A stretch of DNA of 64,000 nt, taken from NCBI RefSeq assembly GCF_000737695.1, contig NZ_JPRM01000007.1, positions 1-64,000 on the forward strand. Direction: 5' to 3'. Origin of the DNA: Flavobacterium hydatis (GTDB lineage Bacteria; Bacteroidota; Bacteroidia; Flavobacteriales; Flavobacteriaceae). The notes beneath the pieces are model-generated. The model had not been told where the DNA came from and searched no databases. It worked only from the letters and a program-made list of their open reading frames with translations. This document shows, one piece after another, positions 33,716 to 41,991 of the stretch. The position numbers and the translations under genes are program-made. Each line of letters starts with the position of its first letter. Within the stretch, counting starts at the first letter, position 1.

Positions 33716-34948
33716 ATGAAAAAAACGCTTATTTTTTTATTGCTGTGCAGCATTCAATTTGTTAATAGTCAAGAACTGGCATTAGTTAGAAAAAACGGAA
33801 AATTTGGATATCTTACCAAAGATGGAACGTTTCGTATTGAACCTAAATATAAAAACGCCAAAAGCTTTTTTGATGGTTTAGCTGCTGTAGAAGAAAATGG
33901 AAAATGGGGATTCATAGATACTAAAGGAGACTGGGCAATCCCTGCAACTTTTGATAATGTAAAAGATTTTAATAGCGGTATCTGTATTGTATCTAAAGAT
34001 AAAAAATGGGTTTACATCAATACCAAAGGAGAAGTTCAAATCGCTCCACCTTCAGATAAATTATATGATTTTGGAGATGGTGTAGCTTTTATAAAACAAG
34101 GAAACAAAATTGGATTAATCAATTCAAAAATGGCAATTGTTTTAGAACCAAAATATGATGTTATAAAGCCTTTTGAAAATGGTTTTGCAAGAATAGAAAA
34201 CAATAAAAACTGGGGAATTATAAATACCGCTGGAAAAGAAATTATAGAACCAGCTTATGCCGAAATTGGTAATTATAATAAAAATGCAGCTTGGGCAAAG
34301 AAAGACAAAGTTTTTGGGTTAGTAACTGGCGGAAAATTTATTCCTGTAGAAGGTGCTGATAAAATTTGGGATTTCGAATCTCAAGATTTGACTTATGCCA
34401 GAAAAGATGGAAAAATCGGATTCATTGACTTAAAAGGAAATTGGGCAATTCTACCTATATATGATAAAGCTAAAGCTTTTTCTAAAAACCTGGCTCCGGT
34501 TTGTATTGGGTCTAAATGGGGGTATATTAATCCTAAGGCAGATTTTGTTATTCCGCCAACTTATAGCGATGCCGAAGTTTTTAGCACAAACGGATTAGCT
34601 CCTGTAAAAGAAAAGAACTGGGGTTTTATTAATGAAACAGGAAAATTAGTAATTCCAACTCAATATGGTATAACCGCAAACGGATTCGTAATTGCTCTAT
34701 TTGTACAACAAGACAAAGGATTTATTGATGGTTTAGCAAGAGTAAAAAATGAAGGAAAATGGGGGTTTCTTAAACCTGACGGAACTGTATTAAGCAACCA
34801 ATGGTTTGAAAACGCAGAACTATTTTCGCAAACAAAAGAAAAAAACACAATAAATGAAATCGCTACTGATAAGCCTAAAACAGAAACAAAAACGACTACA
34901 AAGTCAGAAACAAAACCTGTTACAAAATCAGTAAAGAAAAAAAAGTGA
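33716..34948 (+). CDS. WG-repeat protein, secreted
   Basis: About 410 residues. A signal peptide (KTLIFLLLCSIQFVNS) is followed by about ten WG repeats (KWGFIDTKG, NWGIINTAG, KWGYINPKA, NWGFINETG and others), which build a beta-rich repeat domain. The C-terminal 60 residues are a low-complexity Thr/Lys tail (TETKTTTKSETKP). Start at ATG 33716; an upstream in-frame TTG is less likely. Exported, with no known catalytic role. It separates the ammonia lyase from fabG. Confidence 0.85.
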   Translation: MKKTLIFLLLCSIQFVNSQELALVRKNGKFGYLTKDGTFRIEPKYKNAKSFFDGLAAVEENGKWGFIDTKGDWAIPATFDNVKDFNSGICIVSKDKKWVYINTKGEVQIAPPSDKLYDFGDGVAFIKQGNKIGLINSKMAIVLEPKYDVIKPFENGFARIENNKNWGIINTAGKEIIEPAYAEIGNYNKNAAWAKKDKVFGLVTGGKFIPVEGADKIWDFESQDLTYARKDGKIGFIDLKGNWAILPIYDKAKAFSKNLAPVCIGSKWGYINPKADFVIPPTYSDAEVFSTNGLAPVKEKNWGFINETGKLVIPTQYGITANGFVIALFVQQDKGFIDGLARVKNEGKWGFLKPDGTVLSNQWFENAELFSQTKEKNTINEIATDKPKTETKTTTKSETKPVTKSVKKKK

Positions 34949-34958
34949 TAACACAAAC

Positions 34959-35085
34959 TGACCTATAAAAAGTAAAATTTACATATATGAAATCGTCACG
35001 AATAAAAATTGTGTCAACAAAACCAATAAATAAAAAGACGATACCATATATGACCTATAAAAAACAAAATTTACATATATGAAAT
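34959..35085 (+). repeat. Duplicated fabG start region (92-base period)
   Basis: A 35-base block occurs twice with two mismatches: 34959-34993 and 35051-35085. It begins TGACCTATAAAAA, has ACATATATGAAAT at its end, and so includes an ATG in each copy. The second ATG (35079) is the fabG start. Confidence 0.9.
34987..35082 (+). CDS. Possible 31-residue upstream ORF
   Basis: Opens at the ATG of the first repeat copy and stops at TGA (35080-35082), overlapping the fabG ATG as ATGA. Lys-rich (KSSRIKIVSTKPINKKT...), no known domain. It could couple translation to fabG or be a chance remnant of the duplication. Confidence 0.35.
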   Translation: MKSSRIKIVSTKPINKKTIPYMTYKKQNLHI

Positions 35086-35810
35086 GTGCATTAGTAACTG
35101 GTGGTTCACGAGGAATTGGGAGTGCTATTTGTAAAAAATTAGCTGTAGATACAGATTACCACATTCTGATTAACTATCATTCAAACAAAACTGCTGCTGA
35201 ACAAACACTTGAAGAAGTAGTAAAATTAGGCGCAACTGCTGAGATTATACAATTTGATGTTTCTAATTTTGAAGAAGTTCAAAACGTATTAACCAAATGG
35301 CAAGATGCAAATCCTGAAGCAATTGTTGAAGCAATTGTAAACAACGCCGGAATTACAAAAGATGGCTTGTTTATGTGGATGACGCAAGATGACTGGAACG
35401 GAGTTATGAACACAAGTGTGGGTGGTTTTTTTAATGTCACTCAATTTTTTATTCAAAAAATGCTTCGTAATAAATACGGACGTATTGTTAATATGGTTTC
35501 AGTTTCGGGAGTAAAAGGTACTCCTGGCCAAACCAACTATTCTGCTGCAAAAGGTGCAATTGTAGCAGCCACTAAAGCATTGGCTCAAGAAGTAGCCAAA
35601 AGAAATATTACCGTAAATGCCGTTGCTCCTGGATTTATAAAAACCGATATGACAAGTCAACTAGACGAAAAGGAATTATTAAAATTAATTCCTGTTAATC
35701 GTTTTGGCGAAGCCGAAGAAGTTGCAAATTTGGTAAGCTTTTTGATTTCAAATAAATCAAGTTATATAACTGGTGAAGTTATAAACATAAACGGCGGAAT
35801 ATATTCTTAA
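35079..35810 (+). CDS. fabG: 3-oxoacyl-ACP reductase of the pigment pathway
   Basis: 243 residues, a short-chain dehydrogenase with the NADPH motif TGGSRGIGSAI (about 7-17) and the catalytic Ser, Tyr-x-x-x-Lys as VSVSGV and NYSAAKG (about 138-157). It should reduce the growing polyene's beta-keto group (ApeQ-like). The start region is duplicated (34959-35085). Followed 21 bases later by a ketosynthase. Confidence 0.93.
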   Translation: MKCALVTGGSRGIGSAICKKLAVDTDYHILINYHSNKTAAEQTLEEVVKLGATAEIIQFDVSNFEEVQNVLTKWQDANPEAIVEAIVNNAGITKDGLFMWMTQDDWNGVMNTSVGGFFNVTQFFIQKMLRNKYGRIVNMVSVSGVKGTPGQTNYSAAKGAIVAATKALAQEVAKRNITVNAVAPGFIKTDMTSQLDEKELLKLIPVNRFGEAEEVANLVSFLISNKSSYITGEVININGGIYS

Positions 35811-35831
35811 AAAATTACTATAAAAAAGAAG

Positions 35832-37067
35832 ATGAATAGGAGAGTTGTAATTACAGGAATGGGAATTTACTCATGTATCGGAACTTCATTAAACGAAGTA
35901 AAGGAATCCTTGTACAATGGAAAATCAGGAATACAATTTGATGCAGAGAGAAAAGAATTTGGTTTTCAATCGGCCTTAACAGGCATGGTTCCGAAACCAG
36001 ATTTAAAAAGTTTATTAACTAGAAGACAGCGCATGAGCATAGGTGAAGAAACCGAATATGCTTACATGGCTACTATCGAAGCATTAAAAAATGCTGGAAT
36101 CGACGATTCATTTTTTGATGATAACGAAGTTGGTATTATGTATGGTAACGATAGCGTTTCTAAAGCTATTATCGATGCAACCGATATTGTTAGAGAAAAA
36201 AAAGATACTGCTTTAATTGGTTCTGGAGCGATTTTTAAATCGATGAACTCTACTGTAACCATGAACCTTTCGACAATCTTTAAATTAAGAGGTATTAATT
36301 TAACTATAAGTGCTGCTTGTGCAAGTGGATCCCACGCCATAGGCCTGGCTTATTTTTTAATAAAAAGCGGATTTCAAGATACTGTTATTTGTGGCGGAGC
36401 ACAAGAGATCAACAAATATGCAATGAGCAGTTTTGATGGTTTAGGTGTTTTTGCTTCTGAAGATGATGACCCAACCAAAGCGTCAAGACCTTTTGATTCT
36501 AATCGTGATGGTTTAGTACCAAGTGGCGGAGGAGCAACTTTAATCTTAGAAAGTTATGAATCTGCGATAAAACGTGGTGCAACTATAATTGCCGAAATTG
36601 GTGGTTACGGATTTTCATCAAATGGAGGACATATTTCGACTCCAAATGTAGAAGGTCCAGCCATAGCAATGCAAAGAGCGCTCGATGATGCAAAATTAAT
36701 TGCGTCGGACATTGACTACATAAATGCACATGCTACCTCTACTCCTGTTGGAGACGAAAATGAAGCCAAAGCAATCTTTGAAATCTTTGGAAAAAGCAAT
36801 CCTTATGTAAGCTCCACAAAATCAATGACAGGGCATGAATGCTGGATGGCAGGCGCAAGTGAAGTCATTTATTCTATACTAATGATGCAAAATGATTTTA
36901 TAGCTCCAAACATCAATTTAGAAAATCCAGACGAAGCTGCCGCTAAATTAAATTTAGTTAAAACTACGTTAAATAGAAAAATTGATATATTTTTGTCCAA
37001 TTCCTTCGGATTTGGAGGAACAAATTCTGCACTCGTAGTTAAAAAGTTTAAATTGAATAATGAATAA
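35832..37067 (+). CDS. Ketosynthase of the pigment cluster (FabF-like)
   Basis: 411 residues. The triad is complete: Cys in ISAACASGSHAIG (about 160), His in NAHATSTPVGD (about 301) and His in KSMTGHECWMAGAS (about 338). Family of FabF/ApeO-ApeR ketosynthases. Probably elongates the polyene chain. Overlaps the following ACP gene by eight bases. Confidence 0.93.
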   Translation: MNRRVVITGMGIYSCIGTSLNEVKESLYNGKSGIQFDAERKEFGFQSALTGMVPKPDLKSLLTRRQRMSIGEETEYAYMATIEALKNAGIDDSFFDDNEVGIMYGNDSVSKAIIDATDIVREKKDTALIGSGAIFKSMNSTVTMNLSTIFKLRGINLTISAACASGSHAIGLAYFLIKSGFQDTVICGGAQEINKYAMSSFDGLGVFASEDDDPTKASRPFDSNRDGLVPSGGGATLILESYESAIKRGATIIAEIGGYGFSSNGGHISTPNVEGPAIAMQRALDDAKLIASDIDYINAHATSTPVGDENEAKAIFEIFGKSNPYVSSTKSMTGHECWMAGASEVIYSILMMQNDFIAPNINLENPDEAAAKLNLVKTTLNRKIDIFLSNSFGFGGTNSALVVKKFKLNNE

Positions 37068-37314
37068 GCAAGAGATAATAGAAAAGATTAATGGTTTTTT
37101 GGTTGATGAATTTGAAGTTGATAATGATGACATTGAACCGAACGCTAATTTAAAAGATACTTTAGGACTAGATAGTTTAGATTATGTAGACTTGGTAGTA
37201 TCTATTGAATCAAATTTTGGCGTAAAATTAGTTGAAGTTGATTTCGTTGGCATTGCTACTTTTCAAAATTTTTATGATCTTATTGAGACTAAACTAAAAG
37301 CAAAAACTGCTTAA
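37060..37314 (+). CDS. Acyl carrier protein of the pigment cluster
   Basis: 84 residues. Phosphopantetheine site Ser39 in LGLDSLDYVDLVV. It probably holds the growing polyene; it is distinct from AcpP. Overlaps the upstream ketosynthase by eight bases and the next gene by one base (TAATG). Confidence 0.92.
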   Translation: MNKQEIIEKINGFLVDEFEVDNDDIEPNANLKDTLGLDSLDYVDLVVSIESNFGVKLVEVDFVGIATFQNFYDLIETKLKAKTA

Positions 37315-38195
37315 TGAGTGAATGGGATGGCAAATCAAAAGGAACTGTTTTAGGATATAGAATATTCGTTTTTTTAATACAAAAAGCGGGTGTTAAATCT
37401 GCCTATCTCCTTTTGTATTTTGTAGCCTCCTATTATTTTCTTTTCCTAAAAAAAAGCAATCGCGCCATCTTTTATTACTTTAATAAAAGACTAGGATACT
37501 CTTATTTTAAATCTAAAAAAATGGTTTTCAAAAGTTACTATACTTTTGGACAAACCATAATAGATAAAGTCTCCATTTCTGCCGGAATGAGAGATCAATT
37601 TACCTATGAATTTGACGGAATCGAAACGCTAAAAAAACTCCTTGCCGAACAAAAAGGTGGTGTTTTAATTAGTGCTCACATTGGGAATTTTGAAATTGCG
37701 GAGCATTTCTTTGGAGAAATCGACATCAATTTTCAAATCAATTTGGTTACTACTGACTTGGAACATTCGAATATAAAAAAATATTTAGAAAGCGTTACCC
37801 AAAAACCAACTGTCAAATTTATTATTATAAAAGACGATTTGTCTCATATTTTTGAAATTAACGCCGCTCTAGGCAGAAACGAACTTATCTGTTTTACAGG
37901 TGATCGCTATTTTGAAGGGACAAAATCATTGTCGGATAAACTACTAGGACAAGAAGCTAATTTTCCTGCCGGACCATTTTTAATTGCTTCCCGATTAAAA
38001 GTTCCTGTAGTTTTTGTGTATGTAATGAAAGAGCCAAACTTGCATTATCACTTATATGCTCGCGAAGCCGTTGTAAAACATCGTGACGAAAAAGGACTAT
38101 TAAGTGCTTATATAGAAAACGTTGAGTCTATGCTTAAAAAGTATCCGTTGCAATGGTTCAATTATTTTGATTTTTGGGGTCAGTTAAAAAAATAA
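37314..38195 (+). CDS. LpxL/HtrB-like acyltransferase
   Basis: 293 residues. The HxxxxE catalytic motif is seen as SAHIGNFEIAE near residue 121. An N-terminal hydrophobic anchor (about 15-40) fits the lipid A late-acyltransferase family. In aryl-polyene and flexirubin clusters, such an enzyme is thought to attach an acyl group. It closes a coupled group of genes and is followed by a 160-base gap. Confidence 0.88.
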   Translation: MSEWDGKSKGTVLGYRIFVFLIQKAGVKSAYLLLYFVASYYFLFLKKSNRAIFYYFNKRLGYSYFKSKKMVFKSYYTFGQTIIDKVSISAGMRDQFTYEFDGIETLKKLLAEQKGGVLISAHIGNFEIAEHFFGEIDINFQINLVTTDLEHSNIKKYLESVTQKPTVKFIIIKDDLSHIFEINAALGRNELICFTGDRYFEGTKSLSDKLLGQEANFPAGPFLIASRLKVPVVFVYVMKEPNLHYHLYAREAVVKHRDEKGLLSAYIENVESMLKKYPLQWFNYFDFWGQLKK

Positions 38196-38355
38196 AGTAA
38201 AATAGTACAAATTTATCTTGTGCTTTTTATACTTTAGTATCATTTTAAAAATTCATACTATTTAATAGTACTACCATTACTTTAGAGGAAACATATAACA
38301 ACTATTAGTTCTTCTAAATTAATTACTTTTGCTATAACCAAAAGCCACAACCAAA
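38196..38355 (+). promoter_or_regulatory. Intergenic region with a -7 element before darA
   Basis: The only sizable break in the run. TACTTTTG (38324-38331) lies 25 bases before the darA ATG and fits TAnnTTTG, but no TTG box is at the usual distance. The region also holds short palindromic words, such as ATACTATTTAATAGTACT near 38257-38275. Confidence 0.4.
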
Positions 38356-39258
38356 ATGAAAAATGTTCTTTTTATTTATTACTCTCAATCTGGACAACTC
38401 GAAAGCATCGCTCGAAATATAGCCAAGCCTTTCTTGAATTCTGATGAGTTTAAAGTAACGTTTCATGAAATACAATTAGAAAAACCTTTCCCTTTTCCTT
38501 GGGATAAAGATTCTTTCTTTGATGCTTTTCCTGAGTCATTTAGGCAAATCCCAACCGCATTAAAACCAGTTCCGGAAGAAATCTTAAATACAAAATTCGA
38601 TTTAGTTTTATTAAATTATCAGGTTTGGTATTTATCCCCTTCTATCCCTATTAACTCCTTTTTAAAAAGTCCAGAAGCACATAAAATCTTAAATAATACG
38701 CCTGTTGTAACCATTAGCGGATCTAGAAATATGTGGATTATGGCACAGGAAAAAATTAAAGTCTTACTAAAAGAAGCCAATGCAAATTTGGTCGGAAACG
38801 TAGCTTTAGTAGATCGCGTTGGTAATTTAATTAGTGTGATTACAATTGTAGAGTGGATGTTCTCTGGAGTTAAAAAGAAGTATTTGGGTATTTTTCCCTT
38901 ACCAGGAGTATCTGAAAAAGACATTCAGGAATCCTCAAAATTTGGAGACATTATAGCTTCAAATTTAAAAGAAAATAACTTAAAAGATTTACAGCCTAAA
39001 CTTATCGCAAATTCAGCCGTTCGTATAAGTTCGTATTTAGTAACCGTAGATAAAACTGCCAATAAAATTTTCACCAAATGGTCAGGACTAATCTCCAGAA
39101 ATGATAAAAACAGAAAAGTACTCCTTAAGGTATTTAATGTTTATTTATTCCTGGCAATTTGGTTAATATCCCCAATAGTGTATATATTGCACGTTATTAC
39201 ATATCCTATTAAAATAAACAAAATAAAAAAAGAAACTCAATATTACCAAGGAGTTTAG
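38356..39258 (+). CDS. darA: DarA-like dialkylresorcinol condensing enzyme
   Basis: 300 residues. N-terminal flavodoxin-like stretch (NVLFIYYSQSGQLESIA). The rest, including EKPFPFPWDKDSFFDAFPESF and a C-terminal hydrophobic helix (about 256-280), resembles DarA. DarA and DarB together join two beta-keto chains into a dialkylresorcinol ring, the alkyl half of flexirubin. Followed ten bases later by darB. Confidence 0.93.
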   Translation: MKNVLFIYYSQSGQLESIARNIAKPFLNSDEFKVTFHEIQLEKPFPFPWDKDSFFDAFPESFRQIPTALKPVPEEILNTKFDLVLLNYQVWYLSPSIPINSFLKSPEAHKILNNTPVVTISGSRNMWIMAQEKIKVLLKEANANLVGNVALVDRVGNLISVITIVEWMFSGVKKKYLGIFPLPGVSEKDIQESSKFGDIIASNLKENNLKDLQPKLIANSAVRISSYLVTVDKTANKIFTKWSGLISRNDKNRKVLLKVFNVYLFLAIWLISPIVYILHVITYPIKINKIKKETQYYQGV

Positions 39259-39268
39259 ATCCCATATT

Positions 39269-40402
39269 ATGTTTGAAGTATATATTACAAAAGCCGCAAA
39301 ATATTTGCCAAATGAAGCTGTTACAAATGATGAAATGGAAAGCTATTTGGGGCTTATCAACGATACCGTTTCTAAAGCGAGACGTATTATCTTGCGTAAT
39401 AACAAGATTGTAAGCAGATATTATGCAATAGACAAAGAAGGAAAAAGCACGCATAATAATGCTGAGCTAACCCATAATGCTATCGTAAAATTATTTGATA
39501 ACGATTTTACTCCACAAGATATGGAAGTACTTTCTTGCGGAACCTCAACACCAGATCTTTTTTTACCATCACATGCAGCCATGGTTCATGGATTATTAAA
39601 AAACAAATCGGTTGAGTTAAACTCTTCATCAGGAGTTTGCTGTGCAGGGATGAATTCGCTAAAATATGGTTTCTTATCTATTAGATCAGGAAATTCAAAA
39701 AATGCAGTTTGTACAGGATCCGAGAAAGTTTCGTCTTGGTTCTTATCACAAAAATACAATCCAGAAGTTTCTAATTTAAAGAACCTGGAAGAACTTCCTA
39801 TAATAGCCTTCAAAAAAGATTTTTTAAGATGGATGTTATCTGATGGTTCGGGAGCTTTTTTATTAGAAAATAAACCTAGAGGTCCTATCTCTTTAAAAAT
39901 AGAATGGATGGAAGCTTTTTCGTATGCGTACGAATTAGAGACTTGCATGTATGCTGGAGGAGATAAACTAGAAAGTGGCGAAATAAAACCTTGGAGTGAT
40001 TACTCTCCAGAAGAATGGTTAAACGAATCTGTATTTTCTATCAAACAAGATGTAAAATTATTAGATGAATTTATCTTGGCAAAAGGTGCAAAAAGCATGA
40101 GCGAAGCAATGGCAAAAAATGGTGTAACTGCTGATCAAATTGATTATTTCTTACCACACGTTTCATCACATTTTTTTGTTGAAGGTTTAAAGAAAAACCT
40201 AGAAGAAAACAATGTAGGAATAGCCGATGAAAAATGGTTTATGAATCTTGCTCGTGTCGGTAACGTAGGTTCGGCATCGATTTATCTGGCTGTTGAAGAA
40301 TTAATGAATTCCGGAAAATTAAAAGTAGGTGATCGCATTCTTTTATCAGTTCCAGAAAGCGGACGATTCTCATTTGCGTATGCGTATTTAACAGTTTGCT
40401 AA
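39269..40402 (+). CDS. darB: DarB-like ketosynthase (FabH/KAS III family)
   Basis: 377 residues. Thiolase-fold KAS III-like enzyme; the candidate active-site Cys lies in SSGVCCAGMNSLKYG near residue 120, where two adjacent Cys residues occur. The later catalytic His and Asn are near PHVSSHFF and ARVGNVGSAS. Partner of DarA in resorcinol ring formation. Starts right after darA. Confidence 0.93.
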   Translation: MFEVYITKAAKYLPNEAVTNDEMESYLGLINDTVSKARRIILRNNKIVSRYYAIDKEGKSTHNNAELTHNAIVKLFDNDFTPQDMEVLSCGTSTPDLFLPSHAAMVHGLLKNKSVELNSSSGVCCAGMNSLKYGFLSIRSGNSKNAVCTGSEKVSSWFLSQKYNPEVSNLKNLEELPIIAFKKDFLRWMLSDGSGAFLLENKPRGPISLKIEWMEAFSYAYELETCMYAGGDKLESGEIKPWSDYSPEEWLNESVFSIKQDVKLLDEFILAKGAKSMSEAMAKNGVTADQIDYFLPHVSSHFFVEGLKKNLEENNVGIADEKWFMNLARVGNVGSASIYLAVEELMNSGKLKVGDRILLSVPESGRFSFAYAYLTVC

Positions 40403-40405
40403 ATC

Positions 40406-40834
40406 ATGACAAAACCTATTCTAGATAAAGAAGCAGTCGGAGATTTATTACCACAAAAGTTCCCTTTTGTCATGGTAGATAAAATGTTTTCGTTTGATGA
40501 AACTTCTTTGGTTGCTGGTTTAAAAATTGAAAGTGAAAATATTTTTACAGAAAATGGGATTTTTTTAGAAGCAGGGTTAATAGAACATATGGCACAATCT
40601 GTGGCTTTGCATACAGGATATGTTTTTTTCCTGAAACAAGAAAAAGCTCCAACAGGATATATAGGTTCTATCAAGCAAATTGATATAAAAAAATTGCCTA
40701 GTGTAAACGACGAAATTCAATCGACGATAACAATTATACAAGAATTTGCCGGAATAACATTGGTAGATATTGTTACGACATTAAACGACGAAGAAATTGC
40801 CAACGGACAAATGAAAACCGTTTTGGCTAAATAA
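40406..40834 (+). CDS. Hot-dog dehydratase-like protein 1
   Basis: 142 residues with the FabZ/ApeP-like N-terminus LLPQKFPFVMVDKMF and the helix FLEAGLIEHMAQSVALHTG. The FabZ GHFPG loop with its catalytic His is absent, and the usual LPH near the N-terminus reads LPQ. It may be a dehydratase subunit of the polyene pathway. Paired with the next gene, eight bases downstream. Confidence 0.85.
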   Translation: MTKPILDKEAVGDLLPQKFPFVMVDKMFSFDETSLVAGLKIESENIFTENGIFLEAGLIEHMAQSVALHTGYVFFLKQEKAPTGYIGSIKQIDIKKLPSVNDEIQSTITIIQEFAGITLVDIVTTLNDEEIANGQMKTVLAK

Positions 40835-40842
40835 TATATCAA

Positions 40843-41301
40843 ATGGACACTTTAGTAGACATCCGTAATTATCTTCCGCACCGTGAGCCAATGCTTATGG
40901 TCGATTTGATTCTTACGATAGATGCACAAAGTGTAGAAACCATTTTTTTGATAAAAGAAGATAATATTTTTGTTGACAGGAATACTTTTATCGAAGCTGG
41001 ATTAATAGAGAATGTAGCACAAACTTGTTCCTCTATTGTGGCACAAAAATATTTTGCCAGTCCAAATGGAGAAGAAAATGTAAGCGTTATTGGTTTTATC
41101 AGTACGCTAAAAAATCTCAAAATATACGAATTACCAAAAGTGAACACAAGCATAATTACACGAGCAACATTAGTTTCTAAATTTGCTGGAGACGATTATA
41201 CATTATGTACGATGAGTTGCGAAAGCTTTTATGAAGAAACACAACTTTTGGAATGTGAAATTAATTTGTTCATTCAAAAAACAAATCCAATCATGCAATA
41301 A
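40843..41301 (+). CDS. Hot-dog dehydratase-like protein 2
   Basis: 152 residues. Similar to its upstream neighbour, but LPHREPMLMVDLI keeps the N-terminal His. FIEAGLIENVAQTCSS is the matching helix. The GHFPG motif is likewise missing. The two may form a heterodimer in which one subunit is catalytic, as known for some polyene dehydratases; this is inference. Confidence 0.87.
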   Translation: MDTLVDIRNYLPHREPMLMVDLILTIDAQSVETIFLIKEDNIFVDRNTFIEAGLIENVAQTCSSIVAQKYFASPNGEENVSVIGFISTLKNLKIYELPKVNTSIITRATLVSKFAGDDYTLCTMSCESFYEETQLLECEINLFIQKTNPIMQ

Positions 41302-41308
41302 TTTAAAC

Positions 41309-41569
41309 ATGGATTTAAAAAAGATATTGTTTCATGTTTTAATACGAATAGCAATTTTAATATTGTTACTCATTGGTATTTTTATATATAGAAAAATAGA
41401 CTTTTTTGAATCAGCTTTCTTTTTAATTCAAGCTTATTGTTTATTTCTGCTATTAGAAATGATTTATTATTTTGTAAAGAAAAACAAAAACTTAGCCTTA
41501 ATAAATCTAATCTTTTTAATTGTAATCGAAATAATACCTGTTTTAGTTTTAATACAATTAACAGTGTAA
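41309..41569 (+). CDS. Small membrane protein of the pigment cluster
   Basis: 86 residues, three predicted transmembrane helices (about 8-26, 34-52 and 65-84). The ATG at 41309 starts after the previous stop; a longer frame would overlap the dehydratase gene. I do not recognise the family. Clustering suggests a role in pigment export or membrane assembly. Confidence 0.7.
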   Translation: MDLKKILFHVLIRIAILILLLIGIFIYRKIDFFESAFFLIQAYCLFLLLEMIYYFVKKNKNLALINLIFLIVIEIIPVLVLIQLTV

Positions 41570-41586
41570 TTTTTAATAGTCCCAAT

Positions 41587-41991
41587 ATGGAAAAAGAAAA
41601 AGTACCACAAGACCAAGGTAATTTAACCAAAAACAATATGAAGGAGCTAGTATATGCAACCGATGAAAACGGTAATTATACTACAGCTTTAAGTACAGGT
41701 TGGGAACCCAAAACTATTGCGCTTTCTAATTCTATCGATGAAATAAACGAACGAATTTCCGACGCAAAATTGCAAGTAAAAAACGGAGAAGTAAGTCCTA
41801 TTTGTTATTACATGGAATTAAACCGAATGGATTTGCTAATCCTTTCTAATTATGTTGGTATGTGGAAATGGCGCGTAAAAAGGCATTTTAAACCCGCTAT
41901 CTTTGCAAAACTAAATGATCACATTTTACAAAAATATGCTGATGCCTTTTCGATTTCAGTATCCGAATTAAAAAATTTTAAAACAGATTAA
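41587..41991 (+). CDS. Hypothetical protein of the pigment cluster
   Basis: 134 residues from ATG 41587; the longer frame opens inside the previous gene. It is soluble, with NSIDEINERISDAKLQVKNGEVSPICYYMELNRMDL near the middle. I do not recognise the family. Its stop shares one base with the ATG of the BtrH-like gene, so it is translated together with it; the two may act on the same substrate. Confidence 0.7.
   Translation: MEKEKVPQDQGNLTKNNMKELVYATDENGNYTTALSTGWEPKTIALSNSIDEINERISDAKLQVKNGEVSPICYYMELNRMDLLILSNYVGMWKWRVKRHFKPAIFAKLNDHILQKYADAFSISVSELKNFKTD

Noticed and set aside
39586..39948. 120-codon reading frame on the minus strand
   Set aside because: Antisense to darB; no family resemblance.
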